DNA of 64,000 nucleotides from Paenibacillus senegalimassiliensis (GCF_001486585.1 NZ_LN909046.1:744001-808000); one strand, 5' to 3'; shown: positions 8,164-16,941, counted from the first letter of the stretch. Notes: generated by a model not told the origin, from the letters alone. Made by a program: numbers and translations.

Positions 8164-8194
8164 ATTGAGGATGTGTTTGAGGAGGAGTACCCCT

Positions 8195-8887
8195 TTGGCA
8201 AGTCAGGCGTCTACAGCTCATGACAACATCAACATTGCAATTGACGGTCCTGCCGGAGCCGGGAAGAGCACGATAGCCCGAATGGTGGCCAGCAGATTAG
8301 CTTATGTCTATGTCGATACCGGGGCAATGTACCGGGCGGCAACATGGTATTTTCTGCAAAGGGACATCGGTTCGGATAACGTGGAGCAAATCATGCACAT
8401 TTTGCCGGATCTGGACATTGAGTTGTTGCCCGGCGAGCAAGGGCAGCAGGTTCGGGTGAACGGTGGAGACGTCACGGAGGACATCCGTTCTCTAGCCGTC
8501 AACGCCCAGGTATCCCGATATGCGCAAATCGAGGGGCTGCGTAGCAGGCTTGTCTCTCTGCAGCGGCAAATGGCTTTGCGCAAAGGCGTCGTGATGGACG
8601 GGCGCGATATCGGCACCACGGTTCTGCCCGATGCGGAATTGAAGATTTTCATGACCGCCAGCGTCCAGGAGAGAGCGCGTCGTCGCTACAAGGAAATGAA
8701 GGAGCAAGACGAAATTTCATTCGAAGATTTGGTGCGTTCGATTGCGGAGCGTGATCGGCTGGATCAGGAACGGGAAGTTTCACCGTTGCGTCAGGCCGAG
8801 GATGCTATACTGCTCGATACCACGGATATGTCTTTGGATGAAGTCGTGGATCACATCATTTTGCTTGTGCAGAACCTACGGAAGTGA
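8195..8887 (+). CDS. cmk: Cytidylate kinase
   Basis: A 230-residue kinase that phosphorylates CMP and dCMP with ATP in pyrimidine recycling. Walker A GPAGAGKST lies near residue 18, followed by YVDTGAMYRA, DGRDIGTTVLPDA (NMP binding), and a lid region with RARRRYKEM. TTG 8195 is seven bases from GGAGGAG and gives the normal family length; the open frame extends upstream through the promoter and hairpin and is not coding there. plsC follows 13 nt later, then rpsA, as in many Bacillota. Confidence 0.95.
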   Translation: MASQASTAHDNINIAIDGPAGAGKSTIARMVASRLAYVYVDTGAMYRAATWYFLQRDIGSDNVEQIMHILPDLDIELLPGEQGQQVRVNGGDVTEDIRSLAVNAQVSRYAQIEGLRSRLVSLQRQMALRKGVVMDGRDIGTTVLPDAELKIFMTASVQERARRRYKEMKEQDEISFEDLVRSIAERDRLDQEREVSPLRQAEDAILLDTTDMSLDEVVDHIILLVQNLRK

Positions 8888-8900
8888 GAGTTGACCAGAG

Positions 8901-9479
8901 ATGATTTACAATTTTTGTCGAGGTGTGCTACGCATTTTCTACAAATTAGTGTTCCGCCTGGAGCCTATCGGCTTGGAGCATATTCCGCAAGAGGGCGGCG
9001 TATTGCTGTGTTCTAACCACATTAGCCTGTTTGACCCTCCCACCATCGGCATTATGTTAAAACGTAAAGTGCATTTTATGGCGAAGAAGGAATTGTTCGA
9101 TATCGTTGGTTTTGGCTGGCTCATCAAGCAGCTTGGCGCTTTCCCGGTCAAACGGGGCGGAGTCAGCAAAGAGTCCATTAAGCAATCGCTTCTATTGTTG
9201 CGAAATGGTCATGTTATGGGTATTTTCCCGGAAGGTACACGTTCCAAGGGAGAAGATCAGGCAGTTGGCAAGAGAGGCGCGGCTACCTTTGCCCTTCGCA
9301 GTGATGCGGCAGTGGTTCCGGTGGCGATCATCGGTAATTACCGATGGTTCAGAAAGATGCGCGTAGTGTATGGTCCACCGGTAGATCTGACGGAGTTCAA
9401 GGAGAACGGCGGCCCGGATGCAGCGGAATTGGCCACTGCAAGAATCATGGCACGCATCGGAGAACTGAAGAAGCAGTAG
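8901..9479 (+). CDS. plsC: 1-acyl-sn-glycerol-3-phosphate acyltransferase
   Basis: A 192-residue membrane-associated acyltransferase that adds the second acyl chain to lysophosphatidic acid. The HxxxxD catalytic motif is seen as NHISLFD near residue 35, with a later FPEGTRSK motif near 108 that binds the glycerol phosphate. A hydrophobic N-terminus may dip into the membrane. It sits between cmk and rpsA; plsY, which makes the first acylation, lies 3 kb downstream. Confidence 0.93.
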   Translation: MIYNFCRGVLRIFYKLVFRLEPIGLEHIPQEGGVLLCSNHISLFDPPTIGIMLKRKVHFMAKKELFDIVGFGWLIKQLGAFPVKRGGVSKESIKQSLLLLRNGHVMGIFPEGTRSKGEDQAVGKRGAATFALRSDAAVVPVAIIGNYRWFRKMRVVYGPPVDLTEFKENGGPDAAELATARIMARIGELKKQ

Positions 9480-9618
9480 GCTTTGAGGTTTCGTCCCAGC
9501 ATGCATGAAGATAGAGGATATATGGAAAGATAACCTTTAAATAGGTTGCAGGCAAGTTTTGAACTTCGCTTCAAGCGGGTTTAAATAAATGGTTTTTTGA
9601 ATTGAGGAGGTTATTGAC

Positions 9619-10854
9619 ATGTCGGAAGAAACAAAAAATGTTCAAGACGCTACAGAAGTAACAAATCAGGATGAATTGGAACAAATCGTTTCCTTGAAAA
9701 AGGGGGACACCGTCAAAGGGACGATCGTAAAAATCGAGGATAACCAAGCTTATGTAAGCATTGGATATAAATATGACGGTGTGATTCCTATTCGTGAGCT
9801 GTCTTCTGTTCACCTGGACAACGCTTCGGACGCGGTTGCCGTTGGTCAGGAAGTAGAAACCAAGGTTGTTAGCATCGACGACGAGAAGGAAAGACTGGTG
9901 CTTTCCAAACGTGCTATCGACAGCGAAAACGCTTGGGAAGAGCTTGAGAAGCGCTTTGAAAGCGGAGAAGTATTTGAAGTGACCGTTGCCGATGTCGTTA
10001 AAGGCGGAATCGTTGCAGACGTTGGCGTACGTGGATTCATTCCAGCATCCATGGTAGAACGTCATTTCGTTGAAGATTTCAGCGACTACAAAGGCCGCAC
10101 GCTTCGCGTCAAAGTGAAAGAACTGGACCGTGAGAACAACAAGGTCATCCTTTCGCAAAAAGACGTGCTAGATCAAGAATTTGAAGCTAACAAGCTGAAG
10201 GTTATGGGCGAATTGAGCGAAGGCCAAGTGCTTGAAGGTACGGTTCAACGCTTGACTCAATTTGGCGCATTTGTTGATGTTGGTGGCGTTGACGGTTTGG
10301 TTCACGTCTCCGAAATCGCTTGGAGCCATGTTGAGAAGCCATCCGACGCTTTGTCCGAAGGCGACCAAGTGAAGGTTAAAGTGCTTAAGGTTGATCCTGA
10401 GAAGGGCAAAATCAGCCTGAGCATCAAAGCGGCGCTCCCAGGTCCTTGGGATACAGCGGCTGAGCAATTCCACACTGGGGATATCGTCAGCGGTGAAGTA
10501 AGACGCCTGGTGAACTTCGGAGCATTCGTAGAAATCGCTCCTGGCGTGGAAGGACTCGTTCATATCTCTCAAATTTCTCATAAGCATATCGGTACTCCGC
10601 ATGAAGTATTGAAAGAAGGCCAAACGGTACAAGTGAAGGTGCTTGACGTAAATACTTCGGAGAAGCGGGTTAGCCTCAGCATCAAGGAAACGGAAGAAGC
10701 TCCGGCTCCAACGCCTAGAAGCGAAAAACCGTCCAAAGGCAGCAGCGTGAGAAAAGAAGATTTGGGTGATAACCCTAACGTATCCTTGAACAACCAAGGA
10801 TTAAGCATCACGCTAGGTGAGCGTTTCGGCGACAAGCTTAGCAAATTGAAATAA
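9619..10854 (+). CDS. rpsA: Ribosomal protein S1 homologue (four S1 domains)
   Basis: A 411-residue RNA-binding protein with four S1 (OB-fold) repeats at about 19-88, 105-170, 190-258 and 275-344. The third and fourth carry the clear GxVxxxxxFGAFVxxxxGxxGLVHxSxI pattern. The C-terminal tail is charged and low in complexity, and ends with GLSITLGERFGDKLSKLK-like residues. B. subtilis YpfD has the same four-repeat form and is not essential there. ATG 9619 has TGAGGAGG. The 139-nt leader holds a weak hairpin (about 9557-9584) that could be a self-control site, and a terminator follows. Confidence 0.9.
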   Translation: MSEETKNVQDATEVTNQDELEQIVSLKKGDTVKGTIVKIEDNQAYVSIGYKYDGVIPIRELSSVHLDNASDAVAVGQEVETKVVSIDDEKERLVLSKRAIDSENAWEELEKRFESGEVFEVTVADVVKGGIVADVGVRGFIPASMVERHFVEDFSDYKGRTLRVKVKELDRENNKVILSQKDVLDQEFEANKLKVMGELSEGQVLEGTVQRLTQFGAFVDVGGVDGLVHVSEIAWSHVEKPSDALSEGDQVKVKVLKVDPEKGKISLSIKAALPGPWDTAAEQFHTGDIVSGEVRRLVNFGAFVEIAPGVEGLVHISQISHKHIGTPHEVLKEGQTVQVKVLDVNTSEKRVSLSIKETEEAPAPTPRSEKPSKGSSVRKEDLGDNPNVSLNNQGLSITLGERFGDKLSKLK

Positions 10855-10878
10855 TCAGGTTTTTTGTGGCTCGAACAT

Positions 10879-10915
10879 CGGCGGACCCTGAAGAAGCGGG
10901 TTCGCCGTTTTTTTT
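10879..10915 (+). terminator. Intrinsic terminator of rpsA
   Basis: CGGCGGACCC (10879-10888) pairs with GGGTTCGCCG (10898-10907), followed by eight T. Confidence 0.92.
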
Positions 10916-10949
10916 AAGATAAATAAATACAGCCATTCCACCGTTTTTT

Positions 10950-10958
10950 TGCTATGAT
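10950..10958 (+). promoter_or_regulatory. Extended -10 promoter of der
   Basis: TGC plus TATGAT (10953-10958), about 80 nt before der; no clear -35. Confidence 0.45.
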
Positions 10959-11039
10959 GATTTACATGTTACGGTCAATAAAATCATTAAACATAGATCA
11001 AAGATGTGGATGGAATGATCAGCAATAGGAGGTATGTCT

Positions 11040-12362
11040 ATGGCAAGACCCGTAGTGGCTATCGTTGGACGGCCAAATGTGGGGAAGTCCACAATTTTCA
11101 ACCGAATCATCGGTGATCGACTTGCAATCGTCGAGGACAAGCCGGGGATTACGCGCGACCGGATTTACGGAGCCTCGGAATGGAACGGCAAGGCGTTTAG
11201 CATCATTGATACTGGTGGCATCGAACTTGATGATGAAGAGCCGATACTGAAATCGATCCGCATGCAAGCGGAGTTGGCGATTGAAGAGGCGGACGTTATC
11301 GTATTTATGTGCGATGCGAAAGCGGGGGTGACTTCTTCGGATGAAGAGGTGGCGACCCTGTTGTACCGATCGGGCAAGCCAATCGTAGTCGCGGTGAACA
11401 AGGTTGACAATATTGGCCGGGTTGATAATATCTATGAATTTTATAACTTGGGATTTGGTGAACCTATCGGTGTTTCAGGCAGCCATGGTACCGGTATCGG
11501 TGATTTGCTTGATGCGATCGTAGATAACCTTCCTGAGCTTGTGGACGATGAATACGATGAGGATGTTATTCGCGTAGCCTTGATCGGTCGCCCTAATGTG
11601 GGCAAGTCTTCACTCGTCAACGCTATTCTTGGTGAAGAACGCGTTATTGTCAGCGATATTGCCGGAACCACTCGCGATGCAATCGACACTCCATTTGAGA
11701 AGGATGGACAACGTTATGTCCTCATTGATACTGCCGGGATGCGCAAACGTGGCAAAGTATATGAGACAACGGAGAAGTACAGCGTAATGCGCGCTATGAA
11801 GGCTATTGAGCGTGCGGATGTGGTGCTTGTGCTGATTAACGGAGAAGAAGGCATTATCGAGCAGGACAAGCATATTGCCGGTTATGCTTATGAAGCAGGC
11901 AAGGCATCCCTTTTTGTCGTTAACAAATGGGATGTTGTCGAGAAGGACGATAAGACAATGCAGCAGTTCGAGCAAAAAATTCGTGATCACTTCTTGTTCA
12001 TGACGTATGCACCGGTCGTGTTCCTGTCGGCCAAGACCAAGCAACGCCTGCATAAGCTATTGCCCGTTGTACAGCATGTAGCGGATCAGCATACCAAACG
12101 CGTACAGACGCATTTGCTGAACGACGTGGTGTCCGATGCTATTGCGATCAATCCTCCGCCTACCGACAAAGGACGGCGCTTACGGATTAACTACGTCACT
12201 CAGGTAGCGGTTAAGCCGCCTACCGTCGTGGTGTTTGTTAATGATCCGGAGCTCATGCATTTCTCTTATGAGCGTTACCTGGAGAACAAAATTAGGGCGG
12301 CATTTGATTTTGAAGGTACGCCCATCCGTCTGTTCACACGGCGCAAGTCTGATGAAGGTTAG
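11040..12362 (+). CDS. der: Ribosome biogenesis GTPase Der (EngA)
   Basis: A 440-residue essential GTPase with two tandem G domains and a C-terminal KH-like domain. G1 motifs GRPNVGKS occur near residues 9 and 183, with DTGGI and DTAGM as the G3 motifs, NKVD and NKWD as G4. It acts in maturation of the 50S subunit. ATG 11040 is preferred to ATG 11034 because AGGAGG ends right at 11032. plsY follows 11 nt later, so der-plsY-gpsA is probably one operon. Confidence 0.96.
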   Translation: MARPVVAIVGRPNVGKSTIFNRIIGDRLAIVEDKPGITRDRIYGASEWNGKAFSIIDTGGIELDDEEPILKSIRMQAELAIEEADVIVFMCDAKAGVTSSDEEVATLLYRSGKPIVVAVNKVDNIGRVDNIYEFYNLGFGEPIGVSGSHGTGIGDLLDAIVDNLPELVDDEYDEDVIRVALIGRPNVGKSSLVNAILGEERVIVSDIAGTTRDAIDTPFEKDGQRYVLIDTAGMRKRGKVYETTEKYSVMRAMKAIERADVVLVLINGEEGIIEQDKHIAGYAYEAGKASLFVVNKWDVVEKDDKTMQQFEQKIRDHFLFMTYAPVVFLSAKTKQRLHKLLPVVQHVADQHTKRVQTHLLNDVVSDAIAINPPPTDKGRRLRINYVTQVAVKPPTVVVFVNDPELMHFSYERYLENKIRAAFDFEGTPIRLFTRRKSDEG

Positions 12363-12373
12363 GGGAGAATAAG

Positions 12374-12988
12374 GTGATTTTACCTGTTGTTGCGGTTATC
12401 ATTAGCTATCTGGTTGGTTCGATCAGCTTCAGCGTCGTGCTGGCCAAAGGTTTGAAGGGAATTGACATTCGGCAACATGGGAGCGGGAATGCCGGAGCAA
12501 CCAATACGTTGCGCGTGCTTGGCAAGGGACCGGCTATTCTCGTTCTGATACTTGATGTAATGAAGGGCATTGTTGCGGTTTGGCTTGGTCACTGGCTGGG
12601 CGGAGGAGATCCATGGACAGCTTCGCTCTGCGGTATTGCCGCGATTATTGGTCATAACTGGCCGCTGTATTTCCGCTTTCGAGGCGGAAAGGGCATTGCT
12701 ACAACGATCGGCGTCATGGCAACACTGTTCTTTCTGCCCGCATTGTACGCAGGGGTTGTTGCGATTCTTTGTATCGTGTTCACCCGCTACGTATCGCTGG
12801 GCTCATTGATCTTTGTGTTGCTGACGCCCCTATTTCTGGTGGCGATCTCCGGAGAACTGGGACCTTATTTCTGGATGAGTCTGATTATTTGTGTGTTCGC
12901 GTTCTGGAGACATCGCACCAATATAGATAAGCTTGTTCATGGTAAGGAGAATAAGCTGGGTTCCAAAGGAGGAGATCGCGTTGTCTAA
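12374..12988 (+). CDS. plsY: Glycerol-3-phosphate acyltransferase PlsY
   Basis: A 204-residue polytopic membrane enzyme that transfers an acyl group from acyl phosphate to glycerol 3-phosphate, the first step of phospholipid synthesis. Family motifs are visible: GSISFSVV near residue 15, HGSGNAGATNTLR near 37 (with the conserved Ser, Asn and Thr) and GHNWPLYFRFRGGKG near 95. GTG 12374 follows GGGGAGAATAA. The end overlaps gpsA by 8 nt, which links acceptor supply and acylation. Confidence 0.94.
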   Translation: MILPVVAVIISYLVGSISFSVVLAKGLKGIDIRQHGSGNAGATNTLRVLGKGPAILVLILDVMKGIVAVWLGHWLGGGDPWTASLCGIAAIIGHNWPLYFRFRGGKGIATTIGVMATLFFLPALYAGVVAILCIVFTRYVSLGSLIFVLLTPLFLVAISGELGPYFWMSLIICVFAFWRHRTNIDKLVHGKENKLGSKGGDRVV

Positions 12989-14021
12989 TAAAGCTGCCGT
13001 ATTGGTGGCGGGCAGTTGGGGAACGGCACTAGCCAGTGTGCTCGCCGACAAGGATATGGATGTGGCCCTGTGGACACGCAACGAAGCGCAAAAAGAAGAG
13101 ATTAATACCAAGCATCGCAATGAACGTTTCTTGCCAGATATCGATTTATCCCCTCGTTTGAAGGCGACGACAAACCTTGAAGCCGCCGTAAGCGGTGCCA
13201 AGGCTGTAGTTATGGTTGCTCCGTCTTCGGCGGTCCGTGAGGTGGCTAGAGCCTTGAAGCCCTATTGGCATGAGGATATGCTGGTTGTTCATGCGACAAA
13301 GGGTTTTGAAACGGAAAGCTTGAAGCGGGTGTCTACGGTTATTGCCGAGGAGTTAGGCTGCGATGAGGGCAGGATTGTCGTCTTATCCGGGCCGAGCCAT
13401 GCCGAAGAAGTCGTCAAGCGCTGCCCTACAACGGTAGTGGTTGCTGCGGAAGACGAGTCTCAGGCCGATCTGGCTCAGGATTTGTTCATGAACCCTTATT
13501 TCCGAGTATATACCAATCGTGATCGGGTTGGCGTAGAACTGGCCGGGGCGTTGAAGAATATCATTGCCCTGGGGGCTGGCATGTCTGATGGACTTGGATA
13601 TGGCGATAATGCCAAGGCGGCGCTGTTGACGCGCGGGCTTGCAGAAATTACGCGAATCGGAGTCGAAATGGGCGCTAACCCGCTTACATTTGCCGGGCTG
13701 GCTGGAATCGGGGATTTAGTCGTCACGGCGACAAGTCGACATAGCCGCAATTGGCGAGCTGGCTTTATGCTCGGCGAAGGCAATTCCCTGGAAACGGTGC
13801 TGAGCTCCATGGGAATGGTGGTGGAGGGAATTCGTACCACGAAGGCCGCCCATGCCATCTCCGAGAAATATCAAGTGCAGATGCCTATTGCTGCCCAATT
13901 GTACCATGTTCTGTTCGAGGGAATGGACCCGCGCACCGCTGTTGAAACGCTGATGGGCCGGGACAAGAAGACCGAGATGGAAGTTATATCCTTGGAAACT
14001 TGGGAGCAGTGGCACACGTAA
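12981..14021 (+). CDS. gpsA: Glycerol-3-phosphate dehydrogenase (NAD(P)+)
   Basis: A 346-residue enzyme reducing dihydroxyacetone phosphate to sn-glycerol 3-phosphate for lipid synthesis. The Rossmann motif reads VAGSWGTALA near residue 9, where most homologues have GAGSWG, so the first Gly of the nucleotide loop is Val. Other motifs are intact: VVLSGPSHAEEV and the C-terminal catalytic stretch ELAGALKNIIALGAG (Lys near 191). TTG 12981 is six bases from AAAGGAGGAG and overlaps the plsY stop. It supplies the substrate of PlsY. Confidence 0.94.
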   Translation: MSNKAAVLVAGSWGTALASVLADKDMDVALWTRNEAQKEEINTKHRNERFLPDIDLSPRLKATTNLEAAVSGAKAVVMVAPSSAVREVARALKPYWHEDMLVVHATKGFETESLKRVSTVIAEELGCDEGRIVVLSGPSHAEEVVKRCPTTVVVAAEDESQADLAQDLFMNPYFRVYTNRDRVGVELAGALKNIIALGAGMSDGLGYGDNAKAALLTRGLAEITRIGVEMGANPLTFAGLAGIGDLVVTATSRHSRNWRAGFMLGEGNSLETVLSSMGMVVEGIRTTKAAHAISEKYQVQMPIAAQLYHVLFEGMDPRTAVETLMGRDKKTEMEVISLETWEQWHT

Positions 14022-14042
14022 GCCTGTTTTCCGGGACGTCGT

Positions 14043-14070
14043 CACCTTTCGCTTGTCCTCCTCATACATT
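14043..14070 (+). promoter_or_regulatory. Candidate mother-cell (SigK/SigE) promoter of spoVIF
   Basis: CACC (14043-14046), 16 nt, CATACATTG from 14063. This fits the SigK pattern (AC, N16-17, CATAnnnTA) with one mismatch. spoVIF is SigK-dependent in B. subtilis. Confidence 0.45.
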
Positions 14071-14101
14071 GGTTGAAGAGGACAGCGGAGGAGGCGATAG
14101 C

Positions 14102-14374
14102 GTGAGCAAAATATCCAAAGAGGCCTTGAATGCCATCAACAAGAAGACCGGCAAGACGATTTCGGAAGGTTCGGTCAAGAAGCTGGCCAGTACGGTCAAA
14201 CCGTCTACTATGAAGAATGAAGCTGAACTGCGCAAGCTGATCAAACAAGTATCGGCCATGGCGAAAGTGCCGGTCACGGAAAGCACCGTTTCGGAAATTG
14301 TCAATGCCGTGAAGAAAAGCGGTATGAACCCGTCCAATATGGAAGCTTTGATGAAATTGATGATGAAGAAATAA
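14102..14374 (+). CDS. spoVIF: Stage VI sporulation protein F
   Basis: A 90-residue basic protein of the SpoVIF (YjcC) family, needed for late spore-coat assembly and expression of some coat genes. GTG 14102 follows GGAGGAGGC; the longer open frame upstream has no ribosome site. The body consists of Lys-rich helices with family-like segments KKTGKTISEG, LRKLIKQVS and ESTVSEIVNAVKKSG. A hairpin terminator follows. Confidence 0.8.
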   Translation: MSKISKEALNAINKKTGKTISEGSVKKLASTVKPSTMKNEAELRKLIKQVSAMAKVPVTESTVSEIVNAVKKSGMNPSNMEALMKLMMKK

Positions 14375-14394
14375 GGATGCTTTCTTGGGACTCC

Positions 14395-14428
14395 AAAGCT
14401 CTGCGGCATAGTGTCGCAGGGCTTTATT
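14395..14428 (+). terminator. Intrinsic terminator of spoVIF
   Basis: AAAGCTCTGCG (14395-14405) pairs with CGCAGGGCTTT (14414-14424), followed by ATTTG. The T run is modest. Confidence 0.65.
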
Positions 14429-14482
14429 TGATTTGGCCTGATCTGGTTGCGCTTTCACAGCGTAGCCTCATCGGCGGAAAAA

Positions 14483-14491
14483 TGCTATAAT
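14483..14491 (+). promoter_or_regulatory. Extended -10 promoter
   Basis: TGC plus TATAAT (14486-14491) 40 nt before the DUF2768 gene; no clear -35. Confidence 0.45.
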
Positions 14492-14531
14492 ATGGATCAT
14501 ATTAAACGATAGAAAATGGGAGAATTGAACG

Positions 14532-14711
14532 ATGGATGCTATGACAAAGATGTGGTTGTCGATCGCGGCAGTTCTAATTATGGGTATATCCGTATTTTTG
14601 ATTACGTTTGCACGGACAAAAACTAAAGGGCTTGTGAAATGGGTCCTGTCATTCATCGCTTTCCTCATCATGCTGACGGGATTTCTGGCGGGTCTTGTAT
14701 CCATCACGTAA
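14532..14711 (+). CDS. Small membrane protein, DUF2768 (YphE-like)
   Basis: A 59-residue protein with two hydrophobic segments (about 9-26 and 39-57) joined by a short Arg/Lys-rich loop. ATG 14532 lies after GGGAGAATTGAACG. B. subtilis yphE lies at the same place, between gpsA and yphF-spoIVA, and has the same two-segment layout. Function unknown. Confidence 0.75.
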   Translation: MDAMTKMWLSIAAVLIMGISVFLITFARTKTKGLVKWVLSFIAFLIMLTGFLAGLVSIT

Positions 14712-14749
14712 GCTCTGTAAACATTGGTGAATAGAGAAGGGGAATCTAT

Positions 14750-15388
14750 ATGGTTGAATCACAAAGCGCGCTGTATGCCCGGTTGACCGTAGCGCTTGAG
14801 GAGCTTGCGGGTCAGCTTGCGGGCTCGCCGGAGGCCTGGCTGTTAGGCGGAAGTTGCGGCTTGTGGCTCCAGGGTGTACCACTGGAGTCCCCGCCAAGGG
14901 ATATAGATATTTATGCGGATACGGAGGAAGCTCACAGCTTGCATGAGCGGCTAAGCTCGCTGGCTACAGACAAGCCTGCCTATGATCGCAACGAGCGTTA
15001 TGCCTCTGTACTTAGCCATTATCGCCTGGGTGACCTGGAGGTAGAAATGGCCGGGGGGTTTGAAATACGCACTGCACGTGCTTCTTACCGTACGGAGGTG
15101 AATGAGCTACTGGCCGGAGCTTCACATCAGGTTGCTTTGCAGAAGGCGGTAATACAAGTCATGCCGCTGGCCCATGAATTTATATTCAATTTGCTGCGGG
15201 AGCGGCACGATCGTTATTTGCCAATCGCTGCGGTCATGCGCAAAGAACCGGAACGGCATTTGCCCTTGTTGCTGGAGCTGCTTAAGAGAAATGCCTGGAC
15301 TTCTGATCTAATCGGACGTATGGCGGAACTGCTGGATCGGCCGCTTCTGTCCCAGCCATGGCAGGAGTACCATGGCTGGGAAGAATGA
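14750..15388 (+). CDS. Nucleotidyltransferase-fold protein
   Basis: A 212-residue protein with the polymerase-beta-like nucleotidyltransferase signature: LLGGSCGLWLQG near residue 31 followed by PRDIDIY near 49 (the hG[GS] then Dx[DE] pattern that binds the nucleotide and metal). The rest is helical and Leu/Glu-rich. It may add a nucleotide to an unknown target; the third acidic residue could be in LEVEMAGG near 98. AGAAGGGGAA precedes ATG 14750. It starts a run with the ferredoxin and lipoprotein genes (spacings of 10 nt each). It is not part of the B. subtilis order here. Confidence 0.7.
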   Translation: MVESQSALYARLTVALEELAGQLAGSPEAWLLGGSCGLWLQGVPLESPPRDIDIYADTEEAHSLHERLSSLATDKPAYDRNERYASVLSHYRLGDLEVEMAGGFEIRTARASYRTEVNELLAGASHQVALQKAVIQVMPLAHEFIFNLLRERHDRYLPIAAVMRKEPERHLPLLLELLKRNAWTSDLIGRMAELLDRPLLSQPWQEYHGWEE

Positions 15389-15398
15389 GGATTAAATC

Positions 15399-15749
15399 AT
15401 GGAGAAGATAGTAGTAAATTTTCAACCCATGGATAAGTCCGTCAAGGTACGCCCGGGAACAACGGTACTCAGGGCCGCGCGTGAAGCGAAGGTTCCTATC
15501 TCTACCCGTTGCGGAGGGAAAGCGGGGTGCCTGATGTGCAAAATTTTGTTGGAACCAGATCAAGCTGCTGCACTGACTTCGCCTACGGAGGCGGAGCGGC
15601 GGAAGCTTGGCTATCAGATCGAACAGGGTTATCGGCTGGCTTGCCAGGCGAAAATTTGCGGGCAAGGCGTGGTACGAGTGCCTGAGGACCCTCTTAAGGC
15701 GGCCATCCGCAAACAATTAGAGCAGCAACAAGATGATAGCTTGTGGTAG
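15399..15749 (+). CDS. 2Fe-2S ferredoxin, plant type
   Basis: A 116-residue ferredoxin with a C-x5-C-x2-C motif (RCGGKAGCLMC, about residues 38-46) and a fourth Cys in RLACQAK near 83, the layout of [2Fe-2S] plant-type or adrenodoxin-type ferredoxins. It moves single electrons; the partner is unknown. The Lys/Gln-rich tail is longer than usual. It sits between the nucleotidyltransferase-like gene and the YphF-like lipoprotein, close to spoIVA. Confidence 0.88.
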   Translation: MEKIVVNFQPMDKSVKVRPGTTVLRAAREAKVPISTRCGGKAGCLMCKILLEPDQAAALTSPTEAERRKLGYQIEQGYRLACQAKICGQGVVRVPEDPLKAAIRKQLEQQQDDSLW

Positions 15750-15759
15750 GAGGATAGTG

Positions 15760-16524
15760 ATGCCGGCAGCGAGCAGTTTAATACGAAAATGGAGCAAACC
15801 GTTTGTCTGGTCTGGCCTGGCCACGTTGCTATTGATCTTTTCTACCGGTTGTATGTACCGGGGAGAGCAGCAGAAGGCCGGACCTGTATCCTATGCCGAG
15901 AGCGTGGGACGTGTTCAGCAAGCCTTGGACCGCTTTCAGGAGGAACGAGGGATTTTGCCCATCTTCACTGCGGGGGAAGAGATACCTCGTTATGAGAAGT
16001 TTCGCCTGAATTTGGGTCAAATGAAGCAGTTGGGTTATTTGGACGATATTCCGGCAGCGGCCTTCGAACAAGGGGGCAGTGTTTATTTCCTGGTCATTAA
16101 CGAAGAGGTGGACCCTACCGTGAAAGTAATGGATTTGAATACGGTGCAAAAGGTTAACGATGTGCAGCGTCAGGTAGAACTCTACCGTTCCCAGCATGGA
16201 GGACAGCTTCCAGGCCAGGTGGACGGAGAGGCCTATCCCGGACTGTACCAAGTAGACTTATCGCTGGCCCAAGCCTCGCAATATGAGCTGCTAAGCGTAT
16301 ATTCTAGCCAGGCTCTGCCTTATCTCGTAGACGCGGCCGGGCATGTCTATGTAGACTACGCCTATGATATTATGCAGGCCATCGATCAATCGGGTCGTTT
16401 GCCTCAAGGGGAAGAGGATTTGCGGCAATGGCTAACAGACCGCTCATCTCAGGTGCCGGTAAAATCGCTGCCTTACCGTTGGCTAGATGGGGCTCCACTA
16501 GCTGAGCTTACCCCGGATCAATAA
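15760..16524 (+). CDS. Lipoprotein of the YphF type
   Basis: A 254-residue lipoprotein with basic start, hydrophobic segment and lipobox STGC (Cys near residue 31). The mature part has repeated AGEEIPRY/DGEAYPGL-like segments and VQxxLDxFQ/VQRQVELY helices. ATG 15760 is six bases from AGGAGG. Its place just before spoIVA matches B. subtilis yphF, a lipoprotein of unknown role. A terminator follows. Confidence 0.78.
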   Translation: MPAASSLIRKWSKPFVWSGLATLLLIFSTGCMYRGEQQKAGPVSYAESVGRVQQALDRFQEERGILPIFTAGEEIPRYEKFRLNLGQMKQLGYLDDIPAAAFEQGGSVYFLVINEEVDPTVKVMDLNTVQKVNDVQRQVELYRSQHGGQLPGQVDGEAYPGLYQVDLSLAQASQYELLSVYSSQALPYLVDAAGHVYVDYAYDIMQAIDQSGRLPQGEEDLRQWLTDRSSQVPVKSLPYRWLDGAPLAELTPDQ

Positions 16525-16562
16525 TTATAGACCGCAAATGGGGTCCATTCACCCACAATCAT

Positions 16563-16592
16563 GCCTTTCGGAGAAATCCGAAGGGCTTTTGT
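16563..16592 (+). terminator. Intrinsic terminator
   Basis: GCCTTTCGGA (16563-16572), loop GAAA, TCCGAAGGGC (16577-16586), then TTTTGTTGTT. Confidence 0.88.
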
Positions 16593-16608
16593 TGTTATAC
16601 CATTAGCG

Positions 16609-16638
16609 GAATACTCTTTTCACTAGAGTCATACAAAT
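16609..16638 (+). promoter_or_regulatory. Candidate SigE promoter of spoIVA
   Basis: GAATACT (16609-16615), 14 nt, CATACAAAT (16630-16638), close to the SigE pattern (GnATATT, N13-15, CATACAnT). spoIVA is a SigE gene. The remaining 300 nt up to spoIVA holds no gene I can support, so spoIVA would have a long leader. Confidence 0.5.
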
Positions 16639-16941
16639 GAAAATGTGGCGTTTATTGCCCGCCTGGTTCGGGCTGAACGAGCGGCTTTGCAAAAAAAGTG
16701 GGCTTGTACGGTTATTTCCGTCATATTTGCGCATCTGGTACATAAGATGTTACTAGTCCAAATGCATGTACGAGTTAACGTCGCTTCGTTCAGGTTCTTT
16801 CCACCTTGGATGGCGGCGGCGGACACGGGCAAGAGGGGCTGCCGCTCCTGTTCGTAGCAGTGGTTCTGAAGGAATGGTGAATAACGAAGCGGATGCTCTC
16901 AAGGCATTTTTCCTTCGGCGAAATTTGAGGAGGGGATATCA

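Noticed and set aside
8081..8194. Upstream extension of the cmk frame
   Set aside because: It contains the cmk promoter and 5' hairpin and lacks a ribosome site; TTG 8195 behind GGAGGAG gives the normal length.
16645..16857. 70-codon frame in the region before spoIVA
   Set aside because: No good ribosome site, unusual Cys/Trp/Arg-rich composition and no recognisable fold; a similar frame exists on the other strand. Likely chance.
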